From: Scilla litardierei | Lineage: Eukaryota > Streptophyta > Magnoliopsida > Asparagales > Asparagaceae | Length of the DNA stretch: 64,000 nucleotides | Direction of reading: 5' to 3' | Assembly (NCBI GenBank): GCA_030789695.1 | Contig: JAULAV010009381.1 | Coordinates: forward strand, 1-64,000 | Shown: positions 35,709 to 46,470 of the stretch, in pieces | Position numbering within the stretch: the first letter of the stretch is position 1 | Layout: the number at the start of each line of letters is the position of its first letter | Made by a program: the position numbers and the translations under genes | Notes under the pieces: model-generated | What the model was told of the DNA's origin: nothing | Seen by the model: the letters and a program-made list of their open reading frames with translations, nothing else | Database searches by the model: none

Positions 35709-36357
35709 AGTCGACTGCTGAACAATTTATAGTCGCCTGTCTCAAAACAGTCGACCGTGTTTTGTTCAACAGTCGCCTGTTATGCACAAAGTTTTTCAGC
35801 TAGTTTTTGGGCTTTTTAGTTTTAACTCTTACAGGCGACTTATGAACAATTCACAGGCGCTTGTCCAAGTGACAGTCGACTACGTTTTGTTAATCAGTCG
35901 CCTGACTGTCTGAAGCCCAAATTCTATTTCTCTGTTTAATCTCGCCAGTCGACTATTGTTGGATTTACAGTCGACTATCCAATGGAACAGTCGACTGTCC
36001 ATACTACAACAGTCGTCTATCTTTGAGCCTATTTGATGACTCAACTCTCTGGAAAATCTCAAGGTTTTGACAGTCGTCTGTAGAAGGAATTACAGCCGCC
36101 TGTTCAGATTAACAGTCGACTATCTTCTCTTCATCAGTCGTCTGTCCTGTTTTTCCAGACGTTTTTCAGAATTCATCAACTTACCCAGCTTACGGCCAGT
36201 CGCCTGTAGTAGGATTTACAGTCGCATGTTGGTTCAACAGTCGACTGTCTATGCCTCATCAGTCGACTGTCCACGTGGTAAGTTGCCGTTATGAATTCTC
36301 ACCTTTCCTTTGTTACTGTGCAGTAGTCGACTGTGAATGCTTCAACAGTCGACTGTC
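35709..36357. repeat. CAGTCGACTG/CAGTCGCCTG motif array in LTR
   Basis: Well over twenty variants of the palindrome cagtcgactg and the related cagtcgcctg and cagtcgtctg, spaced about 20 to 40 bases apart. They are often preceded by a (acagtcgactgt) and joined by AT-rich linkers such as ttttgttcaa. The array is preserved in the 3' LTR. Confidence 0.92.
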
Positions 36358-36442
36358 GCGGGCGCAGATTCTATCCGTTGAGTTTTTCCTCACGGATTTC
36401 AAAGGGGTTTTTGGTGATTCAGTTTGAAGAGTTTGAGAAACC

Positions 36443-36450
36443 TTTAAAAG
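36443..36450 (+). promoter_or_regulatory. Possible LTR TATA box
   Basis: TTTAAAAG just downstream of the palindrome array, conserved in the 3' LTR near 58276. Called by motif and position only. Confidence 0.35.
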
Positions 36451-37130
36451 GAGCATCTACTGTTCCATTGAGAGATTACTTAGTCACTCACTCAAACATT
36501 CAAGCCTTCATTCTCTCAAGATCAAAGCTCTTAAATCATAAAGCCCTAGAATTCCAATTTTCAATCTCATGCTCTCCAACCTAGAACCAAAGAGAAATCT
36601 TCTAGGCATTTGGTGTAGTCAAGAGAAAGGTCTTTCCTCTCTTCCAAGAGGGTCTGTCAACACACAACACACTTCTCCTTCAAGTTCTACTTCAAGGCAT
36701 AGGTGATTGTAAGTGTTGTTTAATTTCATATTTCCTAACTTTAGTTATTTGATTTACTCTCGGTTTGTGAGAGTGGTTTGCTTGCTCCCAAGTTGTGGGA
36801 GTCAAGGTCAATCGATTGTATTCTTATTTCACTTGTAGAGTTGCTACAAGTGGGGTTTAAGGAAACCTCAAGTTAAGATTCTAACTTGAGTATCCGGTTG
36901 TTAACCATGTGGAAGGGACGTATGATTACTGGGAACAAGTCGGAAAGTGACTTGGGTAATCCGAACCCTTGAAACATCCTTACGTTTGCATTTGCTTCAT
37001 TTTGGGTTTATTTCTATTCCGCACTATTTGTTGGTTAGGAATTTAATTTGGTGTAACTATCTTTTTAAATTGCATAAACACTATTCAACCCCCCTTCTAG
37101 TGTTTTTCTCATAGACAGTGACCTTACAAT

Positions 37131-37142
37131 TGGTATCAAAGC
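37131..37142 (+). promoter_or_regulatory. Primer binding site, initiator Met tRNA
   Basis: TGGTATCAAAGC two bases after the LTR end at 37128, one base different from the perfect TGGTATCAGAGC. Confidence 0.9.
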
Positions 37143-37156
37143 GCAAGTTTCAAGCT

Positions 37157-39480
37157 ATGGCATCCAACAACAACAATGTTCCTCCATCGACTTCGTACAA
37201 CAATCACGATCGTGAAGGAGCGTCCACAGTTTTCGATGGTCAATCCATGGTGCATCCTCCGCGTTTCAATGTCACAAACTTCGGCTATTGGAAATGCCGG
37301 ATGGAGACGTTCCTAAGGAGTGCTTCCCTTTGGAGAACCCTCCACAAGGAATACATCGAGCCCACCGAAGAGGATTTCGAAAAATGGACAGCTTTCGAGA
37401 AATCCACCGAAGTCTACAATGCTAAGGCAATGAACGCTCTTCATTGTGCATTGGACCCAGATGAGTTCAACAAGATATGCACATGTAAGAGTGCATATCA
37501 AATTTGGAATCATCTCGTCGTTACCCATGAGGGAACGAACAAGGTAAAACTTTCTAAACTCTATGTTGCCGTAAAATTTCGATATGTTTCATATGCAGGA
37601 AAATAAAAGCATAGCATCGATGTACGGACGTTTTACTGATATCACTAATGAATTGGAAGCTCTCGATCAAGTCTATTCCCAACAAGATAAGGTAAGGAAG
37701 ATCAAAATGGGGATGACCTCCAAATGAAAACTAAGAGCTATCGCCATTGAGGAGGTCAACGATTTGAAGACTTACACAGTTGTGAACCTTATCGGCACTC
37801 TTATGTCTTACGAAGTAAGACGGGAGAACCGATTAAAGTTTCGAGCTATGATGAACCCTTTGGAGGCCAAGAAAAGCCAATTCCTCATCCTCCGATAGTG
37901 AAGAATCAGAAAATGAGATGGACTTAGATGAAATGCTCAAATGGCGAAGAAGTTCCAACGCTTCTTTGGCAAATGTAAATTTTCATCTAAGAATAGATTT
38001 GATTCTACCAATAACACTTCCTCTCTTTGCTTTAAGTGTAATAAGACAGTGCACATCAAGAAGGATTGCCCAATGCTACGAAACAAAGAGAAGTGGAAAG
38101 CTCCGAAGTACCACAAGTCCGACAAGAATAAGAAAGATAAGAAGAAAGGACTAGTCGGTACACTCGATGACTCAAGTGGAGACTCATCAAGCAAATCCGA
38201 TGATGAGAAGTGTGAAAGTGCCCACATGTGTTTCATGGTCCGGGAAGATTCATTCTCCGATGAAAGGATTCCGACATGAATGAAACCGAGGTAACTATGG
38301 ATGAATTGCGTATTGCTAATGAAGAATTATTTGCTAAGTATCAATCTTTAATACTTAGATATACTAGTTTAAAGAAATTGAATGTTAGCAATCCATTCAT
38401 TCCATGCATTATCAACAATGACACCATTGTTGATACTTTAAATCTTGAGAAAGCAAATTTAGCTCCTCAAAATGTCATTTTGAGAAATGAGGTGAATACC
38501 CTCAAATCTCAACTAGATTAAACACATACTAAGGATAATAGTGATATAGCTTCACGACACACACAATTGAGTTTAGAGAATGATTCTCTTAAAAAACCCA
38601 AGTGCACGAGCTCAAAGCATGGGTGTCCACCTTGGATACCAATATTTCTTCTCTTAAGGAGAAATATGAGCTCATGTCCTCCCGTATTGTGAGATTTAAT
38701 AAGTGGAAAGGACAATTGGACGATTTGCTGGCAAACCAATTTCCGGCCACACATCGTGTTGGTCTTGGTTTTGTGGAAGCAAATGCATCCAATGCTCGCA
38801 TCTCCTATAGTGGTGTCACTATAGACTTTGTGAGGCCATCCTTCGGTGCATCCACAAGTGGTGTCAAAAACACTATAGGTAGCAAACCTACTAAGAAATT
38901 CACCACTTCACCGTCTCTTCTTTTTGGCAAGAAACCCACTAAGGGTGGAAACCAAAAGAGAAGCCATGCTTACATGTACACCAACCTTCATCCACGTAGG
39001 AAATCTCCTACTTCACAAGTAGGTATTCATGACACTTTCTATGTTCCACACCCACGGACATGTATAAATCCACACATGAGAAATACTCATGTACGTGCTC
39101 CTATACACCCATATGCTCATGCTCATACACATTATTCTTACATGTATGCACATCCTCCACATGTCATGCATGACCCGTATGTTTCATACAACATGCATGT
39201 TTCCATGCATGCATACAACCCTCGTATGTCCAATGCATATCCACCACCTCATTTTTATGCTAGAACACATGTTCCTAAGAAGCATGCACCACATAGAAAT
39301 CTAACAACTATGCATTTAACTAGGAAAAGGACTCCCAAAACATACACCATTTGGGGTCCTAAGAACACTAGCTTAAATGATAGGAATGCATATGTTGATT
39401 CCTATTTTCATGATGTTATTAATAATGGTAATTATGTTGGGAAGCGGAAGTCCACTTGGACTTGGCTTCCAAAGGGCTAA
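37157..39480 (+). pseudogene. Plus-strand copia gag, long SIRE type, degenerate
   Basis: Starts at the ATG at 37157 (MASNNNNVPPSTSYNNHDRE), 15 bases after the primer binding site. The core has YWKCRMETFLRS, AKAMNALHCALDPDEFNKIC and VTHEGTNKVK, then a frameshift near 37550; ENKSIASMYGRFTDI continues in another frame, and a TGA follows near 37725. Later frames give a zinc knuckle CFKCNKTVHIKKDC (38030-38075), a coiled coil (38276-38521 and 38602-38760) and an unusual His/Tyr/Pro-rich tract (about 38960-39320). The end WTWLPKG is the usual junction to protease in SIRE-type polyproteins. At least four frame breaks make it non-functional. Confidence 0.88.
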
Positions 39481-39559
39481 TCCCCTTGGACCCAACAAAA
39501 ATTGGGTACCATGAGCTTATGGTATACTATGTAGGTACCCAAGAGAAAAAAAGAGAGCA

Positions 39560-42500
39560 ATAAAGGTCAAATTAGCTCTAAAAGGAAAGGATGGATTCTC
39601 AACAGTGATTGCTCCAAACACATGACGGGAGATCCCTCAATACTCTCCGAAGTGATTAGCATCAAGAATGGTGCAACGGTCACTTTTGGATGTAACCAAA
39701 AGGGAACCATCATTGGAGTAGGAATAGTCGAAAACTCCTTCAAACCTTTAATTACTAATGAATTTCTAGTTAGTGGTTTGTGTCACAACCTCATTTCCAT
39801 TAGTCAACTTCGTGACAAAGGTTACACGGTTAATTTTGGAGATGGTATGTGTGAAATTGTTGATTCTTATTCACATATTTCATTTTCCGGTATTAGGCGT
39901 AAAAATATTTATTATTTGAGCTTGCCTAAAATCGTAGAATATTGCTTAGTTGCTAATACAAATGAACAACTACTATGGCATCGCCGTTTTGGTCATGTTC
40001 ATTTCAAGAACTTATATAAGTTAGCTAAGTATGATCTAGTCAAAGGTTTTCCAAAAATTGCTTTTAGGAAGAAAAACTTTTGTGATTCATGTCAAAGAGG
40101 TAAACTTAGTAAATCAACTTTTAAGCTTAAAGAAGGCATTACTTCTAAGAGGCCCCTAGAACTACTTCATCTAGATTTTTTTGGGCCAACTAGAACCGCT
40201 TCTTTAGGCAATGCTCATTATGGATTAGTTATCGTTGACGACTTCTCTAAATTTACTTGGGTTTCATTCTAACCTAATAAGAATGAAGCTTTTGAAGAGT
40301 TTACCATATTTGCCAAGAAGATTCAGAATCTCTTAGGATCCACCATTATCACTATCCATAGTGATCATGGAGGAGAATTTGAGAATGAGTGTTTTACAAA
40401 GTTTTGTGATGACACCGGGATAACCCACAACTTTTCTTTTCCCCGGGTACCACCACAAAATGGTGTTGTAGAGAGAAAGAATAGGACTCTTATTGAGTGT
40501 GCTCGTATTATGCTTCATGATAGTCATCTTGGACTAAAATTTTGGGCAGAAGCGGTGCACACTGCATGTTATGTGCTCAATAGAATCCTAGTGAGACCCC
40601 AAACGAACAAAACTTGTTTTGAGTTATTGTATGACAAAAAGCCTCAAGTTAAATATTTTCGAGTTTTTGGTTCAAAATGTTTTATCTAGAACATTGTTGG
40701 TAACTTAGATAAATTTGAGCCAAGATCTGATGAAGGAATTTTTGTTGGATATTCCACGCGTAGCAAAGCCTATCGGATATACAACAAAACCTCTTCAACG
40801 ATCGAGGAATCACTGCACGTATCATTTTATGAAGATTTTGATTTTCCTCATGTTATTGATGATAGTGTAGATGCTATATGTGATTCCCTAGTAATGTCAA
40901 GATTAATGATTCAATTATTGAGACTAACACTACTAATGAAATTGTTGAAGATGTTTCAAGTGATGCAGGTATACCCAAAGCTTATCCAACCTTTCGCAAC
41001 CATCCACATGACCAAATTATTGGAGATATTGGTGTGGGTGTTCTAACGAGGTCTAGAATTGAAGAATTCTCTCATTGCGCATTTGTCTCTACCATTGAGC
41101 CAAAGAACATCCAAGAAGCATATGAGGATAGCTCTTGGATAGTGGCAATGGAAGAAGAACTAATGCAATTCGAGAGAAATGAAATTTGGGAACTCGTTCT
41201 TCTTCCAAGTGGTCATCAAGTTATTGGGACCAAGTGGATCTTCAAGAACAAGACCGATGAGAACGAGGTCATCACAAGGAACAAAGCAAGATTAGTAGCT
41301 CAAGGCTACCGGCAAGAGGAAGATATTGATTTCGAAGAATCCTTTGCCTCCATAGCTAGATTAGAAGATATTAAATTGCTTTTATCTTTTGCATCTCATA
41401 AGAATTTCAAATTATTTCAAATGGATGTTAAAAGTACATTTTTAAATGGTATTATCAATGAAGATGTGTATGTTTCTCAACCTCCCGGTTTCATTCATGA
41501 AAAATTTCCAAACCATGTTTTCAAACTTAAGAAAGCGTTGATGGGTTGAGACAAGCTCCTAGAGTTTGGTATGATCGACTCAAGATCTTTCTTTTGGATT
41601 TAGGTTTTAAAATGGGTGAAGTTGATTCAACACTTTTTATTAAGGATTATGAAAATGACATCCTATTAATTCAAGTTTATGTAGACGATATAATATTTGG
41701 TTCTACTAGCTTTAATCTTTGTCAAGAATTTTCTAAGTCCATGGCGTATGAATTCGAGATGAGCCACATGGGTGAGCTCAACTATTTCTTTGGATTGCAA
41801 ATTCGACAAATGAAGGATAGGACTTTCATACATCAAACTAAGTACACATGGGAGCTTATCAAACGATTTGGGATGGGATCGTCTTCAAGAAAAAGGACTC
41901 CCATGAGTACGAAAACCCATCTACACAAGGATGAGAACGGAAAAGATGTAGACGTTTGTCTATATCGAGATATGATTGGTAGCTTACTCTATTTGACTAC
42001 AAGTAGGCCTGATATCATGTTCTCCGTATGCTTGTGTGCTAGATATCAAGCTAGACCTAAGGAGTCACACTTGATTGCGGTTAAACGAATCTTTCGTTAT
42101 CAATCATTCACTAGATTATAGGTTACTTTACCCTAAATCTAGCACATATGAGTTAATCTTATATAGTGATGCTGACTTTGTCGGATGCAAATCCGATAGG
42201 AAGAGTACTAGTGGCACTTGCCATTTTCTAGAAAATTCCCTAGTGTCTTGGTTCTCCAAGAAACAGAACTCAGTATCATTGTCCACGACTGAAGGGGAAT
42301 ATATTGCTGTGGGTCTTGCATGTGCATAAGTTCTTTGGATGAGACACACTCTAAAGGACTATGGTGTCAATTGTGATACTTGCACTATCATGGTTGATAA
42401 CCAAAGTGCTATATGTCTTTCCAAGAATCTGGTACATCAGTCCCGTACCAAACACATAGATGTGAGACATCACTTTATCAATGATCATGTAGCTAAGAAG

Positions 42501-42626
42501 GACATTATCTTAGAGTACATTGAAACCCAAAAACAAATTGCCGGCATCTTCACAAAACCTCTTAAAGAAGATTCATTTATGAGGTTGCATGGAGAATTAG
42601 GGATTATGGGTGAATCTGAGATTTAG
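39560..42626 (+). pseudogene. Plus-strand copia pol (protease, integrase, RT, RNase H)
   Basis: Protease at about 39590 reads WILNSDCSKHMTG, so the catalytic Asp of the expected D-S-G is Asn and the Gly is Asp. GAG-pre-integrase follows (LLWHRRFGHVHFKNLYKL, CDSCQRGK). Integrase has LHLDFFGPTR, HSDHGGEFEN and PPQNGVVERKNRT, so all three acidic residues are kept. RT (41100-42060) shows [21 protein letters not shown] and the catalytic YVDDIIFGS. RNase H has LYSDADFVGC, STTEGEYIA and SRTKHIDVRHHFI. Lesions: TAA at 40270, TAG at 40687, a frame break near 40900, a frameshift at the KALMG/RQAPR join (41545), a short deletion near 42115 and a TAA near 42327. Confidence 0.92.
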
Positions 42627-42892
42627 GAATTCAACTTACTTGTTATATCATCTTTTGAACTTATATCATCATGTTGCCTCTCTTCATTTGATATATCATA
42701 TATTGGTATTAAGAAAGGCTATTGAGATTTCGTTGTTTTCATGAGTTTTCAGATTGTCTTAAGAGATTTGTGCAATAAATGATTTATCGTTTGAATTGAT
42801 TTTATGATAAGTTTTTGTTAGAGTATAGGTCCTAGGATGAGTTATGCATATCCTCTGGATTTTAACCTCACTGTTCATTTTTGGACCAGGAC

Positions 42893-43240
42893 CGACGACT
42901 GTCTTTCCTTCGACAGTCGACTGCCCTACTCTATCTTCTACTTCAGCAGACTGTATCTTCGCCTAGGCGAATGATGATGAATTTACAGTCGACTGTTGGA
43001 TCAATAGGAGACTGTATTTTAGTCATCAGGCACCTGTCCATTTCGTCAGTAGTCTCTGTTTTTATCATCGATTTTATTGTTTCACAATTAGTCGACTGAT
43101 GCGTATAATACAGTCGACTGTCTCACGGACAGGCGACTGTATGTTACTCAACAGTCGATTGTCTGTCAACCTAAGCTCATCTCCTAACACTTCAACCAGT
43201 CAACTAACTATTGTTCATCAGTCGACTGTCTTGTACTGTG
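42893..43240. repeat. Internal copy of the CAGTCGACTG motif array
   Basis: About ten motifs (cagtcgactg, cagtcgattg, caggcgactg) between pol and the downstream ORF, with the same linker style as in the LTR arrays. It lies outside any LTR. Confidence 0.85.
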
Positions 43241-43681
43241 GCGGTTCATTATTTTGATCTGAACCATCGATTTTTCGATCCAACGGTCCAGATTCATTTG
43301 CTCCTTTGATATTTCAACGAGAAACTTCATTTCGATCGACATTTTTCTCTCTCCTCCGATTGAAAAACCCTTTGTCTTCTCCATTTGAACCTTCAGTCGA
43401 TCGCTCCTCCAACATTTTCCTTCATCTCGCTCTGTCGGTTGCGTCGTTCCGTGCTTTGTCAACTGTCGATCCATTCGTTCTCCTTCGTTCAGTCACCTTC
43501 GCATCGTCTCCTCCGTTTGTTCTCTCAGTCGATCTCTCCTCCGACTATTACGAGCCGAAATGTAGTCTTCCTCCTTCGATTGGTAGCTCGATTGACACTC
43601 GTCAGTCGATCGACAAGTCTAAGGTATCTTCCTCGTTCGTTTCTCATCGCTTGCTTGACCTAGTCTCTGTCACCCGATTTC

Positions 43682-44281
43682 ATGGATCCTACTGTTCCTT
43701 CATCGTCAGGAGAAACATTGAACATCTTTCTCGCTGAATCCTCTTCTCCACCTACTGAGCAGCTACCCTTTTCGCCTCCATCGTCTGGGGAGCTCTTGGA
43801 CATCCTGATTGGTGATCCTATTCCTTCAGCAAATGTAGCTGAACCCTCCTCTCAGCCAGCCGATCAACCTCCCCATACACCTCCGTCAGTACCTCTAGAT
43901 GATTTCCTTCTCGCTCAGCTGTGTGACCATGTCACTTCGATCGAGAACATTGCTGCTTCTATGGATCAGAAGCTCACTCTCCTTTTGGAGCTTCAGTACA
44001 AGTCTTTCGTGCTTCATGGGTTCCCCATTCCTGCTGAACTTCAGGCCTTGTTTCCTCCGTCTGAGGATACTGCTCGTGTTGCTGTCCCGCCTCCTCCAGG
44101 CTCCCGTTCATGCTCATGTTCTAAGGTCCAAACCCCCGTTCATGCTCATGCGAAAACCTCTGTCGCGGGTGCATCGTCTTCCAAGAGGAAGGACCATGTT
44201 TATCCTACTCGTCACTCTGCCAGACTTATATTTCGCCAGTCTGGTCGTCCCTCGGATCCATCAGTCATCCATATTGACTGA
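43682..44281 (+). CDS. Extra ORF downstream of copia pol, function unknown
   Basis: An open frame of 199 residues starting MDPTVPSSSGETLNIFLAE, in the place where SIRE/Maximus elements carry a third ORF. It is Pro/Ser-rich at the N terminus with PPSSGELLDILIGDP, and has a short amphipathic segment (LDDFLLAQLCDHVTSIENIAA to LLLELQYKSFV). The C terminus is basic and reads YPTRHSARL. I see no signal peptide or membrane segment, so there is no support for an envelope function. It is intact, unlike gag and pol. Upstream frames at 43306-43737 overlap it out of frame. The Helitron starts 200 bases further on. It may also resemble the nucleic-acid-binding tails seen in plant transposon ORFs; this is uncertain. 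Confidence 0.5.
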   Translation: MDPTVPSSSGETLNIFLAESSSPPTEQLPFSPPSSGELLDILIGDPIPSANVAEPSSQPADQPPHTPPSVPLDDFLLAQLCDHVTSIENIAASMDQKLTLLLELQYKSFVLHGFPIPAELQALFPPSEDTARVAVPPPPGSRSCSCSKVQTPVHAHAKTSVAGASSSKRKDHVYPTRHSARLIFRQSGRPSDPSVIHID

Positions 44282-44481
44282 TGTTGCTGAACAATTTTGG
44301 ACACTCACCCTTAGACTAGGATTTTTTTTGTCTGTTTTGGTTATGGATGAGTAGTTCAATGTTGTTTAGTTGATGATTAGTATTTTTTGTCGTGATGATA
44401 TACGGATGCATCTTGTATTGTGTTCACTTTGATGGACATGGTGTTGTTCATATAGTTTATACTCATGTGGTCTTCCACATA
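44282..44481 (+). other. Copia 3' non-coding sequence up to the Helitron
   Basis: T-rich sequence after the extra ORF with no features, ending in tcttccacata, where the Helitron 5' TC begins. The same non-coding region resumes at 55782. Confidence 0.7.
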
Positions 44482-44814
44482 TCTATATTATAAAACAGGG
44501 ATGTTATCATGGGTTATTGGATAAGAGTTTTTGGATAAGAGTTGAGAAATTGGGTATAAATGAGGGATGTTATTAAGAGAAATTGGATAAAATAAGAGAA
44601 ATTAGATATGTGAAGAGAAATTGAGTTTGAAAGTTTTGGGGGGAATCTTTTAAATTGGGGGGGGAACTATTTGATTGTAAAACTTAAAATTTTGAAAACC
44701 CAAAACTTTGGGAAAACCATCAGCTAACCCCAAAACTCCACGAGCCGCCCAAAATTTGGGCAATCTCTCTTTCTCTATCTATCTCCCCCAAAGACCCACG
44801 GGCTGATCTTGCGT

Positions 44815-45040
44815 TCTCCCTAGATTCAGGCCATCTAGAGTCTGAGAGGTCGGTCAAGGAAGAACCCGATTAGTCCAGAGCTGAGACTGTGAAGGCGATG
44901 GTGAATAATTGTTGTGTGGCCCAAGTTCAGCTGACCGCGATGGCAAGCCCTAGATCGACGACTTCCGGATCGCAAGTCCACCTCTTGGCTTGGCACGCTT
45001 GCAATGTTCGGATGAGGAGCAGGTAGGAGATTAAGATAAA
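44815..45040 (+). other. GC-richer, exon-like stretch of unknown origin
   Basis: A stretch that is clearly less AT-rich than its surroundings, with a frame reading MVNNCCVAQVQLTAMASPRS from about 44900. It is followed by a gt-rich, T-rich intron-like region after gaggagcag. It may be a captured first exon, but I cannot identify the gene. Confidence 0.35.
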
Positions 45041-45230
45041 TAACCATTGTTTTTGTGATTCTTTCATGTGTTCTTGATTTCTGCAAAAAATCTGTTTGGT
45101 TCTTTGATGTGTTGAAAGAGACGCGATTGCCTTAGGGGTTTGGGGAAATTTGGTGAGAGGAATTTAGGGAAATTTCAATTTTTTGCCTTTAATTTTGGTA
45201 AAGACTTCAACTTGAACGATTGAATCCTCC

Positions 45231-45350
45231 TACGACCTCTGCTACAAATCCAAGCTAAAGAATCTGAAAGGGGTTAGCGTCAAGGTCCTCATCATGTGGC
45301 TCAACATCGACGAGGTTGAGTTGTCTGATTCAATGGAAATTTTGGGATAG
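45231..45350 (+). pseudogene. Captured DUF538-family gene fragment
   Basis: A 39-residue frame reading YDLCYKSKLKNLKGVSVKVL then IMWLNIDEVE, ending in a TAG at 45348. The LKGVSVKVL-x-x-WLNI-x-EV segment is the signature of the plant DUF538 family (PF04398), small proteins of unclear biochemical role. Only the middle of the domain is present and it lacks a start. It is on the same strand as the Helitron. Confidence 0.75.
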
Positions 45351-45696
45351 GCTATATTGGTTAATGATGTTGGTAGAAATTTTTGTTAATTTTAGCAATT
45401 TTTGCTTTTTCAGGACTGAATTTGAGTGCAGTTGAGCTCATCTTAACCTTTATCCCATAAAATCTGGTGTTTTAATTTAAATCTTGATATGCAATGGGCT
45501 ATTGTGAATGAGGTAATTATTATTTTGATTGGTGCAGGTTTGGGATATTTCAATGATAACTAACTTCAAAAAAAAATTTCCTTTTTTGATCAAACATTAA
45601 CGTTTGAATGTAGTTAAGTATGTGTTGCTATGGAAAACAAATGCAATTGATAGTAATTTCTTTTCCTCTTTCTTATTTGTTGTTGTGATTTTGTAG

Positions 45697-45771
45697 GCCA
45701 TGGCATATGCAAGAGCGATGAAGGTGACGCTATTTTTCTCGAGCGCCACACACAACATAAATGTGAAAATT
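45697..45771 (+). pseudogene. Captured SGP1/Spg1-like small GTPase exon fragment
   Basis: After an intact-looking acceptor (gattttgtag) the frame reads AMAYARAMKVTLFFSSATHN followed by INV. This is close to the C-terminal part of plant septum-promoting GTP-binding protein 1 (Spg1/Tem1-like Ras-family GTPase). Only about 25 residues are present; the G-box motifs are missing. A stop follows soon after. A repeated tcccaattttggtc segment lies just downstream at 45792 and 45853. Confidence 0.7.
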
Positions 45772-46010
45772 GGTCTTTGATGGTTAGATTTTAGTCCCAA
45801 TTTTGGTCCCAACATAAATGCGCCACACACAACATAAATTGCATATCCTGTGTCCCAATTTTGGTCTCTGATTGTTAGAGTTTCAGGTGCGCGTTCACAT
45901 TCAAAATGGCAGAAGAATTATGGTCTCTGATGACGATTGTGATAATTTGTTCCTCCCTTCGTAATTTCATTACATCTCTATTCAAACTTTTAACGCATTT
46001 TGCTCGATTT

Positions 46011-46470
46011 CCTATAACAAAAGAGGAAGAGGATGGGTGGGGAGCAGAGAAAGAAGACGTCGATCTCGATGATAGAGAAGACGGTGATGAACATGATGAA
46101 TAAGGTAAATTTTGACCATTTTCATGTTTTTAGGGTTTGGCATCCTTTTCTCCTTAACATTTGAGTTCCCTTTTAACTTTTCAGAGGAGTGTCAGGATAA
46201 GTATAAGAAAGATGGGTTCATAGTGGACGATGTTGAAGAAGAGGATGAAGAAGAAGAATAGGAGAAGGCAGAGGATAGTGATGCAGAGAGGCATAGAAAA
46301 ATGCAGAAGAAATATGAGCTTGGTTTTTTATGAACTTGAAAGATTTCATTTTTGGTAATGCTTTTGTGTATATTTTGGCAGAGAGACCAAGAAAAAATAT
46401 GAGCTTGATGAGGATGATTACGAGTTGCTTCAAGATAACAATATAACTGGCTTCCATCAACTGAAACCTG
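46011..46470 (+). pseudogene. Captured SPT6 N-terminal exons
   Basis: Three exon-like acidic pieces separated by intron-like T-rich sequence. Piece 1 (46020-46102) reads EEEDGWGAEKEDVDLDDRED. Piece 2 (from 46185, after ttttcag) reads KYKKDGFIVDDVEEEDEEEE and hits a TAG at 46258-46260. Piece 3 (46380-46470, after ggcag) reads KKYELDEDDYELLQDNNITG, followed by a gtaagt donor. This matches the N-terminal acidic region of plant SPT6, a transcription elongation and histone chaperone protein. Introns are retained, so capture was from genomic DNA. None of the RNA polymerase binding domains is present. Confidence 0.82.

Larger units (their letters stand above)
35320..37128 (+). repeat. 5' LTR of plus-strand copia element
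   Basis: 1809 bases, TGTTGAGTATTGG to ACCTTACA, collinear with 57150-58960. It contains a dense array of CAGTCGACTG-like motifs at about 35709-36357. Confidence 0.94.

Noticed and set aside
37540..37605. A third intron, in the plus-strand copia gag (GTAAAAC...ATGCAG)
   Set aside because: The interval itself reads as gag in another frame (FHMQENKSIASMYGRF), so a frameshift explains it better than splicing.
43682..44281. Envelope gene of a plant retrovirus
   Set aside because: No signal peptide, membrane segment or cleavage site is visible, so only an ORF of unknown function is reported.
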